DNA of 64,000 nt from positions 155,826,426 to 155,890,425 of the forward strand of contig NC_090323.1 in assembly GCF_040869045.1 (NCBI RefSeq), in the 5' to 3' direction. Below, piece after piece: positions 52,765 through 62,664 of this stretch. The position numbers were made by a program, and so were the translations under genes. Source of the stretch: Eurosta solidaginis (Eukaryota > Arthropoda > Insecta > Diptera > Tephritidae). The first letter of the stretch is position 1. Each line of letters opens with the position of its first letter. The notes under the pieces are model-generated. The model saw only the letters and a program-made list of their open reading frames with translations. It had not been told where the DNA came from and searched no databases.

Positions 52765-53022
52765 CAACTGGTATGTTGATGTTGAATGCACTAATTTGTA
52801 TGTCAATTGGTGTATATAATAACTAGTATGACATCTGGTATAATCCTGGCGCAAAGGCTAACTAGTATGTTAATTGGTATGACTCTGATGGGTATGCTGA
52901 CTAGTATGACATTTGGTACGATGTTGGTGTATATAATGACTAGTTTGTCAATTGGTATGATGCTGATGCATATATAGCAATTGATACCTCGTAGGACATT
53001 GCCATGTTAAAGATACCAGTTG
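52765..53022 (+). repeat. Degenerate minisatellite
   Basis: Recurrent ACTAGTATGACATTTGGTAT and TGATGCTGATG-like segments with a period of about 60-70 bp, directly at the 3' end of the RTE. Possibly an expanded LINE tail. Confidence 0.65.
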
Positions 53023-53030
53023 CTAATATG

Positions 53031-53450
53031 GAACAAGTAAGGAAGGCTAAGTTCGGGTATAACCGAACATTACATACTCAGCTGAGAGCTTTGGAGACAA
53101 AATAAGGGAAAATCACCATTTAGGAAAAAAAGTGGGCCAGGGGTGACTCTAGAATCCCTTTGTACGATATGGGTATCAAATGAAAGGTGTTAATGAGTAT
53201 TTTAAAAGGGAGTGGACCTTAGTTCTATAGGTGGACGCCTTTTCGAGATATCGCCATAGAGGTGGACCAGAGGTGACTCTAGAATGTGTTTGTACGATAT
53301 GGGTATCAAATGAAAGGTGTTAATGAGTATTTTAAAAGGGAGTGGGCCTTAGTTCTATAGGTGGACGCCTTTTCGAGATATCGCCATAGAGGTGGACCAG
53401 AGGTGACTCTAGAATGTGTTTGTACGATATTGGTATCAAATGAAAGGTGT
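53031..53450 (-). mobile_element. E4, inverted E copy: 3' end and first repeat units
   Basis: Begins AACAAGTAAGGAAGGCTAAG, with hairpin GTTCGG/CCGAAC at 53053-53070, then about three 130-bp units in reverse. Interrupted at 53450; resumes at 57403. Confidence 0.82.
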
Positions 53451-53619
53451 TTGTTAACTACTTTGTACTCTTTACTTTAATTTTTAAAATAATTTTTAAT
53501 TGAGTTTTCGTGTTAACTTAAAATTTTTGAATAACTTCAAAAAAGAAAATTCTAATTAGTTGAAAAATATTTAAACGGGGGTGAATATAGTGATAACTAC
53601 TTTGTACTCTTTACTTTAT
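53451..53619. repeat. Unclassified insert X, left part
   Basis: TAACTACTTTGTACTCTTTA occurs at about 53455 and 53595. The stretch from ATTGAGTTTTCGTGTTAACT to GAAAAATATTTAAA (53497-53573) recurs at 57267-57344. X splits the repeat array of E4; GTGTT is found on both sides (about 53446 and 57403), a possible 5-bp duplication. Confidence 0.5.
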
Positions 53620-56577
53620 TATACTCAGTTGAGCAGAGCTCACAGAGTATATTAACTTTGATTGGATAACGGTTGGTTGTACAGGTATAAAGGAATCGAG
53701 ATAGATATAGACTTCCATATATCAAAATCATCAGGATCGAAAAAAAAATTGATTGGGCCATGTCCGTCCGTCCGTCAGTCCGTCTGTCCGTTAACACGAT
53801 AACTTGATTAAATTTTGAGGTATCTTGATGAAATTTGGTATGTAGGTTCCTGAGCACTCACTTCAGATCGCTATTTAAAATGAACAATATCGGACAATAA
53901 CCACGCCCACTTTTTCGATATCGAAAATTTCGAAAAACCGAAAAAGTGCGATAATTCATTACCAAAGACGGATAAAGCGATGAAACTTGGTAGGTGAGTT
54001 GAACTGATGACGCTGAATAGAAAATTAGTAAAATTTTGGACAATGGGAGTGGCACCGCCTACTTTTAAAAGAAGGTAATTTAAAACTTTTGCTAGCTGTA
54101 ATTTGGCAGTCGTTGAAGATATCATGATGAAATTTGGCAACAACGTTACTCCTATTACTATATGTACGCTTAACAAAAATTAGCGAAATCGGAGAACGAT
54201 CACGCCCACTTTTAAACAATTTTTTTTTAAGTCAAATTTTAATCTTTACAGTATAAAAGTAAATTATGTCAACATTCAACTCCAGTAATGATATCGTGCA
54301 ACAAAATGCAAAAATAAAAGAAAATTTCAAAATGGGCGTGGCTCCGCCCTTTTTCATTTAATTTGTCTAGGATACTTTTAATGCCATAAGTCGAACAAAC
54401 ATTTACCAATCCTTGTGAAATTTGATAGGGGCTTAGATTCTGCGACAATAACTTATTTCTGTGAAAAAGGGCGAAATCGGTGGAAGCCACGCCCAGTTTT
54501 TATACACAGTCGACCGTCTGTCCTTCCGCTCGGCCGTAACATGATAACTTAAGCAAAAATCGATATTTCTTTACTAAACTTAGTTCACGTACTTATCTGA
54601 ACTCACTTTATCTTGGTATAAAAAATAGCCGAAATCCGAATATGACCAAGCCCACTTTTTCGATATCGGAAATTACCAAAAACGAAAAAAATGCCATAAT
54701 TCTATACCAAATAAAAAAAAATGGGATGAAACATGGTATTTGGATTGGTTTATTGACGCCAAATATAACTTTAGAATAAAACCATATTAAGTAGAATGAA
54801 ATGAAAAAGTTCTGCAGGGCGAAATAAAAAACCCTTGAAATCTTGGCAGGAATACTGTTCGTGGTATTATATATATAAATAAATTAGCGGTACCTAGCAG
54901 ATGATGTTCTGTGTCACCTTGGTCCACATTTTGGTCGATATCTGGAAAACGCCTTCACATATACAACTTAGGGCCACTCCCTTTTAAAAGCCTCATTAAT
55001 ACCTTTAATTTGATACCGATATCGTAGAAACACATTCTACAGTCACCCCTGGTCCACCTTTATGGCGATATCTCGAAAAGGCGTCCACCTATAGAACTAA
55101 GCCACACGCCCTTTTGAAATACTCATTAACACCTTTCGTTTGATACCCATATTGTACAAACGCATTCTGGAGTCACCCCTGGTCCACCTTTATGGCGATA
55201 TCTCAAAAATGCGTCCACCTATAGAACTAAGGCCTACTCCCTTTTAAAATGCTCATTAACCCCTTTCATTTGATACCCATATCATACAAACAAATTCTAG
55301 GGTCACCCCTGGTCCACCTTTATGGCGATATCTCGAAACGGCGTCCACCTATAGAACTAAGGATCACTCCCTTTTAAAATACTCATTAACACCTTTCATT
55401 TGATACCCATATCGTACAAACAAATTCTAGAGTCACCCCTGGTCCACCTTTATGCCGATATCTCGAAAAGGCGACCACCTACACATCTACCACCACTCCC
55501 TTTTAAAACCCTCATTAATACCTTTAATTTGATACCCATAACGTACAAACACATTCTAGAGTCACCCATGGTCCACCTTTATGGCGATATCTCGAAAAGG
55601 CGTCCACCTATAGAACTAAGGCTCAGTCCCTTTTAAAATACTCATTAACACCTTGCGTTTGATACCCATATTGTACAAACGCATTCTAGAGTCACCTCTG
55701 ATCCACCTTTATGCCAATATCTCGAAAAGCCGACCACCTATATAATTACCACCACTCCCTTTTAAAACCCTCATTAATACCTTTAATTTGATACCCATAT
55801 CGTACAAACACATTCTAGAGTCACCCCTGGTCCACCTTTATGGCGATATCTCGAAAAGGCTTCCACCTATAGAACTAAGGCCCACTCCCTTTAAAATACT
55901 CATTAACATCTTTCGTTTGATACCCATATTGTACAAATGCATTCTAGAGTCACCCCTGGTCCACCTTTATGCCGATATCTCGAAAAGGCGACCACCTATA
56001 CAACTACCACCACTCCCTTTTAAAACCATCATTAATACCTTTAATTTGATACCCATATCGTACAAACACATTCTAGGGTCACCCCTGGTCCACCTTTATG
56101 GCGATATCTCGAAAAGGCGTCCACCTATTGAACTAAGCCCCACGCCCTTTTAAAATACTCATTAACACCTTTCGTTTGATGCCCATATTGTACAAACGCA
56201 TTCTAGAAACACCCCTGGTCCACCTTTATGCCGATATCTCGAAAAGGCGTCCACCTATAGAACTAAGGCCCACTCCCTTTTAAAATGTTCATTAACCCCT
56301 TTCATTTGATACCCATATCGTACAAACAAATTCTAGAGTCAACCCTGATCCACCTTTATGGCGATATCCCTAAATGGCGTCCACCTATAGAACTATGGCC
56401 CACTCCATCATAAAATACTCTTTAATACCTTTCATTTGATACACATGGCATACAAACACATTCCAGGGTTACCCTCGGTTCATTTTCCTACATGGTTATT
56501 TTCCCTTATGTTGTCACCATAGCTCTCAACTGAGTATGTAATGTTCAGTTACACCCGAACTTAACCTTCCTTACTTG
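53620..56577 (+). mobile_element. E5, complete E-family element, 2.96 kb
   Basis: Starts TATACTCAGTTGAGCAGAGC and ends CTTCCTTACTTG. Same layout as E2: unique left 1.3 kb, about eleven 130-bp units (54960-56420), subterminal inverted repeat (53622-53640 with 56521-56535) and terminal hairpin at 56543-56560 (one mismatch). Inserted within X. Confidence 0.8.
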
Positions 56578-56595
56578 TTTTTAAAATAATTTTTA

Positions 56596-57264
56596 CCCTT
56601 CAAAAAACGCGAGTACTCCATAAATAATGTAAGAAATACTCCTTTGGGAGTATAGGAGTATTCCAAAACTAATCTGTATTCATACAAAAAATGTGCTCCA
56701 ATTAACATTGCGATGTCCTAGGAGCGGAGTAGGTGATCCCACTCTCGTTTTGTTTGTGAGTATTCCATAGAGTACATACGTGAGAGTACTTTCCAAAGTA
56801 CTTTCACTATAGTACTCAATGGAGCACCCACAGAGGATCATATGCCAAAGTACTAAAGAGGAATTGTGTCGGAAAGAATTATCGGAGTGAATTTAATTTA
56901 AAATGAAGGTAAATGAAGAGGGGCAATACAACTTTTATATGTTTTACTACGAATATTCTTATGTTATTTAGCATTTGCGTGAATAAAGAAACTAATATTT
57001 CTCTATACTATAGTATGTATACATAAAACCAGTGCGCGGTTGCATTTTATCAGAGTTGCCATAGTAAAATTTTATTATCAGTTATTTGTGTGCAATATTT
57101 TACTTTTGGCAACTCTGTTCGATCGTCATCGTGTCGTGATCACGGTCGTTAAAAAACGAGCAATGATCGGCTGATGGTGGTCCGCAAACGCATTGCAAAG
57201 AAGTATTGTTAGAGTACTCCAACATGAAGAAAATGGAACACGTAATCCAATAATTTTTGCAGGG
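56596..57264. mobile_element. 669-bp MITE-like element with CCCT/AGGG ends and TA duplication
   Basis: Begins CCCTTCAAAAA and ends TTTTTGCAGGG, flanked by TA on each side; the unoccupied X copy (about 53494) reads TTTTTAATTGAG at the same place. Subterminal AGTACTC/GAGTACT motifs occur many times. A TA duplication suggests Tc1/mariner-like mobilisation, but the ends are short. No transposase frame. Confidence 0.65.
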
Positions 57265-57402
57265 TAATTGAGTTTTCGTGTTAACTTAAAATTTTTGAAT
57301 AACTTCAAAAAAGAAAATTCTAATTAGTTGAAAAATATTTAAATTCAAAAGTAAATAAAATATTTCTAAATAATAAATATTTAAATATTTGGTTAACCAC
57401 CA
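57265..57402. repeat. Unclassified insert X, right part
   Basis: Contains the second copy of the X direct repeat (57267-57344) and an AT-rich end GGTTAACCACCAAA. Confidence 0.5.
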
Positions 57403-57734
57403 AAGTGTTAATGAGTATTTTAAAAGGGAGTGGGCGTTAGTTCTATAGGTGGACGCCTTTTCGAGATGTCGCCATAAAAGTGGACCAGGGGTGACTCTAG
57501 AATCTCTTTGTACGATATGGGTATTAAATGAAAGGTATTAATGAGTATTTTAAAAGGGAGTGGGACTTAGTTCTATAGGTGGATGCCGTTTCGAAATATC
57601 GCCATAAAAGTGGACCAGGGGTGACTCTAGAATGTGTTTGTACGTTATGGGTATCAAATTAAAGGTATTAATGAGGGTTCTAAAAGGGAGTGGCCCTTAG
57701 TTGTGTATGTGAAGGCGTTTTCGAGATATCTATT
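57403..57734 (-). mobile_element. E4 continued: repeat units in reverse
   Basis: Three 130-bp units in reverse, running into GTTTTCGAGATATC, where a LINE fragment is inserted. The E4 sequence resumes at 58802. Confidence 0.82.
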
Positions 57735-58801
57735 TAATCTATTTATTTATTTAATCTTGAAATTGTTACATTTCTTACAGACTAATTACAAATGTAGGCA
57801 AATACCAACTAACTTAACTGGTCATTAAGTAGCATTTTAAACCTATTTTCACAAAAGGAGAAATCCAAAACTGAAGATTTCGGAAGCAAATTAAACTCTT
57901 TAAGAGCTCTGACAACAGGAGCATTGGCAGCATAATTAGTCCTCGCCAGCCCCACATAAAATGTGGCATGATTCCTTAAACAAATATTAGGAATAACAAA
58001 GAAAATACGTTGAAGTAAAAAGGGGCAGTCCACCACCCCAGATATCAAATTAAAAATGAAAGTTAGAGATAAAAAGGTTCTCCTACAATTTAGTGTCTTA
58101 AGACCGATAAGCAAACATCTAGGCTCATAAGCGGGAACCGGAAGTTCAAAATGAAGGGGTCGCAGAGCATACTTAATAAAGATTTTCTGAACTCTCTCCA
58201 ATCGACTAATATGACAGGAATAATACGGACGCCAAATAAAAGCAGCATATTCTAGTTTCGAGCGTACCAGTGAAGTAAAGAGTGTTTTTAAAGTATACGG
58301 ATCGGGGAAATCTGAACTGAAACGTCTGACAAAAGCCAGCATAGAGTACGACTTAGCTATGGTATAGTTAAGATGGCTATGAAAAGTAAACTTGGAATCA
58401 AAGACCACCCCAAGATCAGTGATTTTAGAAACAATGTCTAGTTGTGAGCCACCAATAAAATATGAAGTAGGGATAAGAGTACGGGACTTGGAATAGGAGA
58501 CATGGGAGCATTTTTTAATATTTAAGGGAAGCATATTTTTCTGACACCAAGCTACAACATTGTCAAGATCACTCTGAAGTTTCGTCGAGTCAGAGGAACA
58601 CGTTATTTTGCTAAAAATCTTCATATCATCAGCATACAAGAGAAATTTTGAATATTTAAAACAAGTAGTAATATCATTGATGATACTTCCCTGAGGAACC
58701 CCAGAGGAGGCAATAAAAGAATACGAGGACACCCCATCAACTACAACTACACATGATCTATTAGAAAGATACGATTTAATCCAATTTAAAAAATTTGAAT
58801 G
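57735..58801 (-). mobile_element. 5'-truncated LINE inserted in E4
   Basis: The coding part 58732-57809 is open for 307 codons: SSGVPQGSI, LLYADDMKIF (catalytic YADD, about 58635), NIKKCSHVSYSKSR, ITDLGVVFDSKFTFHSHL and a LARTNYAANAPVVRAL C-terminal region, as in Jockey/CR1-type LINEs. The minus-strand 3' end has AATAAATAAATA. The 5' part of RT and the endonuclease are missing. The uninterrupted frame suggests a fairly recent insertion. Confidence 0.8.
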
Positions 58802-58869
58802 AAAACCAAAATGTGGACCAGGGTGACCCAGAACATCATCTGTTGGGTACCACTAATTTATTTATATAT
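58802..58869 (-). mobile_element. E4 continued: ACCAAAATGTGGACC segment
   Basis: Matches the reverse complement of E2 at about 42330-42400 (GGTACCCGACAGATGAT, GGTCCACATTTTGGT). It ends at the third gypsy copy. Confidence 0.78.
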
Positions 58870-59312
58870 TGTGACGAATATTAGTGACACTAAGTGATAC
58901 TCACATACCTAGTCTGGTGCTAAGTAAATGAGGTCACAACAACAATAAAGCAGACAGTCACTTGTTCTACATAAACGAATCAATCATTATGTCTACACAT
59001 ATGTACGCACACGTAGCGGAGAAGCAACGCACAACCACATGCATATATCTGAGATACTCCCGAAAGTATGCAATGAGAGAAGCTATAAAATCGTGTATCT
59101 CTAGTTACAGCTGAGAAATCTGATAGCTGATGGCCAACTAGTAGATTCTGGAAATGGAAGCGCCTAGAAGATGCGAACGAGGAAATCAGAGAGTATAAAA
59201 GGCAACAACAGTAGAGGCGCAATAATCAGTTTTGATTAAGCACGCTATCTGTCGGGCAATAGTAGAATTATTTAATAAAGGCCATTTTGCATTACTAAAT
59301 AGTGGAGTTATT
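58870..59312 (+). repeat. Gypsy copy 3, 5' LTR (3' end deleted)
   Basis: Starts TGTGACGAATATTAG. TATAAAA at 59194-59200 and AATAAAGG near 59274 mark promoter and poly-A signals. Compared with LTR 3, the last part of the LTR, the primer site and the leader are missing; the sequence passes from GGAGTTATTTGA almost directly into the gag ATG. Confidence 0.8.
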
Positions 59313-59317
59313 TGAAC

Positions 59318-59545
59318 ATGGCAAAGTTGAGTGAATTGAGGATCCAGCAACTGAAAAAGGAGTTTGAGAATCGTGGATTGAATACAACCGGCAATAAGAT
59401 CGAACTTCAAGCACGGCTAAGAGAGGTAATGGAGTCGCAAGGAATTGATGTGGACGAGTATGTCTTCTATCATGATGGGGACGAGACAACAACAAACATT
59501 GAAGAGAAAATAGAAACATCGCAGACAGTTACGAGCACAGACTAG
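59318..59545 (+). pseudogene. SAP domain and linker of Gag, gypsy copy 3
   Basis: MAKLSELRIQQLKKEFENRG, LNTTGNKIELQARLREVM, then an acidic DVDEYVF and a Thr/Glu-rich linker. It reads through the position where the 37.5 kb copy has its TAA, then stops at a TAG (59543-59545) where the other copy has TTG. Confidence 0.82.
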
Positions 59546-60654
59546 AACATGATTTTGGCTGCAATATCTGCACAAACATGGACAGTAACATCAATGTCGT
59601 AGCAAATGTCATCTCAACTGGAAGAACAGAAGACACATATTGCAGAAATGTCGTCAGAAATACCATCGAAGGTTGAAGCACAAGAAACGCGTATGTCAGA
59701 AATGTCGACATAGATTACATCCAAGAAGGAAACCCAACTGGAAGAACAGAAGACATATATGGCATCCCAACTGGAATCGCAGGAGACACGCATAACATCC
59801 AAGATGGAAACTCAACTGGAAGAACAGAAGACATATATGGCATCCCAACTGGAATCGCAGGAGACACGCATAACATCCAATATGGAAGAACAAGAGGAGC
59901 GCTTATCATTGTAGGTGGCACAAATGTCTTCGCAGTTAGAAGCACAGGAAGCAAGGGAACATCAAAGCTGGAAGCGCAGTATGCAAAAATCGCTCAATTT
60001 CAGGCAGAAGTCGATGATTTGAAGGGTCGTATGTAGCAGTTACAACGAAATCGCCCAGCTGTTTCAGCGAGTAATCCAAAGGTAAAAACAGCATCCTTTG
60101 ACGGGTCTGTTCCTTTCCAGGTCTTTAAGCTACAGTTTGAGAAGACCGCAGCAGTGAACAACTGGAATGCTGAAGATAAAGTTGCAGCTCTATTCGTAGC
60201 ATTGCAGGGGCCAGCAGCCGAAATCCTACAGACGATCCCTGAAGGAGAGCGGAACAACTATGAAGCATTGATGGCCGCTGTCGAGAGACGTTACGGAAGC
60301 GAGCATAGAAAACAGACATACCAAATTGAGTTGCAAAACCGTCACCAAAGAGCGAATGAGACTTTGCAGGATTTTGCGTCGGATGTTGAAAGATTAGCTC
60401 ATCTCGCAAATGCACACGCACCCGTGGAATACATCGAGAGGGTTAAAATCCAGAGTTTTATAAATGGCATACGGGACGTGAATACGAAGCGAGCTACATA
60501 CGCAAACTCAAAGCTGACATTTGCTGAAACGGTATCAGAAAGACCAGAGTGGGTAGACACAATTTTGGAAGCATTGAAGGGTACGCAGCAGAAGAATAAT
60601 GATGCAGTCAAATGCTTTAAACGTGGAAAGCCAGGACACAAGAGCAGGTCGTAA
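59546..60654 (+). pseudogene. Gag coiled coil, capsid and degenerate knuckle, gypsy copy 3
   Basis: 59546-59995 is a Gln/Glu-rich coiled-coil region with repeated QLEEQKTYMASQLESQETRI segments and in-frame stops. 60154-60654 is the capsid with WNAEDKVAALFVALQGPA and ERRYGSEHRKQTYQIELQNR. The zinc knuckle reads CFKRGKPGHKS: the second Cys is Arg and the last is lost. Confidence 0.83.
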
Positions 60655-60699
60655 CAGCAGAGCTAAAGGAGATCAGCAGAGCTCCAAGACCAATCAATC

Positions 60700-61284
60700 G
60701 TTAAACTAAAGCGACTCAGCCACAAGGGGCGACAGCTGGCTCCCTCAATTGAATGCCCCATAATCTCTATCTTACAAATTGGAAGAAGGTCCAACAATCT
60801 TACTGTCGGAGGACATGGGGATTGAAAGGAACATTTACTGATTGTAGATACAGGTCCATCTCATTCCATCATTCGAGTAGATTTGGTCAACAAGAAGATA
60901 AGACCATTGCATGGAGCAAGATTGCGTACAGCCACTGGAGAAGACAGCACGGTTCTAGGAGGAGTAGCATGTGAAGTCGCAATTGGGAACGTCACAGCAG
61001 TACACAATTTTATAGTTGCAGAGATTGTTTATGAAATCATAATTGGAGTGGACTTTTTAATCGACCAGGGTATCAAGATCGACATACAAAACAAGACGAT
61101 GCGATATAAAAACATGGATATACCACTGAATTTCGGCTACGAGAGAGGATACAGCAGTAAACGAGTGCTGGTGGAAGAGAGTCAGCAAATACCACCAACA
61201 TCAGAAGCAGTCATCTGGGCAAAGGTTGATGGAGATTGTGGGTTGTCAAAGCAGCAAACAAATCAGCACCGAACATACTTGTAG
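60700..61284 (+). pseudogene. Protease, gypsy copy 3
   Basis: VDTGPSHSIIRVDL (DTGA changed to DTGP), IIGVDFLIDQGI, MRYKNMDIPLNFGYERG. Frameshift and stop at the end. Confidence 0.78.
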
Positions 61285-61414
61285 GAAAAGCCCTGGCTAT
61301 GACAAAACAAGATGGACGTAATCCGGTAAGAGTACTCAATGAGTTCAAGTCACCACGTTGTGAAACATCAAATAGACACTGAAGACGCGATGCCGATACG
61401 TCAAGCTCCTCGTA

Positions 61415-62613
61415 GTGTTCCACTGGCAAAACGGGAAGTCAAATCGTACAAGAAATCCATGGAGCTCACCTGTGGTACTTGTGAAGAAGAAGGATGAGAA
61501 AATGAGGTTTTGCGTGGACTACCGCAAGTTGAACGACGTTACGAAAAAGGATAGCTACCCATTGCCAAGAATTGACGACACTCTGAACTCGCTCTCTGGT
61601 TCGAAATGGTTTTCCACACTGGACTTGAAAAGTGGGTACTGACAAGTGGAAATGAAGGAGGAAGTCAAAGAAAAACAGCCTTCAGCGTCGGAGATGGTCT
61701 TTGGCAATTTACAGTAATTCCTTTTGGACTTTGTAATGCACCAGCTACTTTTGAAACTCATGGATCAGATATTGAAAGGACTGCATTGGAAAATATGCTT
61801 GGTATACCTGGACGACATCATCGTATTGGGCAAGAACTTCGATGAACATCTTAAAAACTTGGAGGTAGTTTTCCAGAGAATAGCTGGCGCTCGTCTGAAA
61901 CTAAGTCCCAAAAAGTGTGCGCTGTTCAAAAAGGAAGTAAATTATTTGGATCACAAGGTAACGACAGAAGATATCCGTACAGCAAATGCAAAGATAGAGG
62001 CAGTAAAGGATTGGCCAACACCACAGAACTTGCATGAATTAAGAAGTTTCCTTGGGCTGTGCACATATTACCGGCGATTTGTACCAAACTTTCCAGCGTA
62101 GCCCATAGCCTCCATGAGCTTACAAGAAAAAATAAAGCTTTTGAATGGAAGAAGTAGCAAGAAGTGGCTTTCCAAACATTGAAAGAGCGTTTCTGCACTG
62201 CCCCAATGTTGGCATATCCGATTCCAGGAGCAACCTTTATTCTAGATACAGATGCGAGTGGATATGCTATAGGAGGCTTTTTATCACAACTGTTCGATGG
62301 ACAGGAGAAGGTAGTTGCATACTACAGCCGTTCGATTGGAAAACCAGAGAGGAACTATTGCGTTACACGGAGAGAGCTGTTGGCATTGGTAGAGTGCATT
62401 AAACATTTTCTCAAATACCTCTACGGCCAGCGATTCCTCGGCAAGACAGATCACGCAACGTTGAAATGGCTTCTGCAGTTCCGTAATCCAGAAGGACAAT
62501 TGGCACGGTGGATCGAGCTGCTACAAAGCTATGACTTTCCCATTGAGCATCGCAAAGGTAGTACCCATGGGAATGCCGATGCAATGTCACGAAGACCATG
62601 TAGTTTGAAATGA
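61415..62613 (+). pseudogene. RT and RNase H, gypsy copy 3
   Basis: RFCVDYRKLNDVTKKDSYPL, LDLKSGY-stop, LVYLDDIIVLGKNFDEHL (about 61800), LRSFLGLCTYYRRFVPNF, ILDTDASGYAIGGFLSQ and TRRELLALVECIKHFLKYL. Several frameshifts. At VKKKDEKMRF it keeps the reading frame that the two minus-strand copies have lost. Confidence 0.85.
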
Positions 62614-62664
62614 CAGCACTGTTCAAAGGCTGAGGCTAAAGAACCCAATATAGATGTCCGGCTA

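Noticed and set aside
55400..56153. Open frames on the plus strand with repeated ILESPLVHLYGDISKRRPP-like text
   Set aside because: They are translations of the 130-bp tandem repeat of E5; the repetition comes from the DNA unit, with no start context or protein-like composition.
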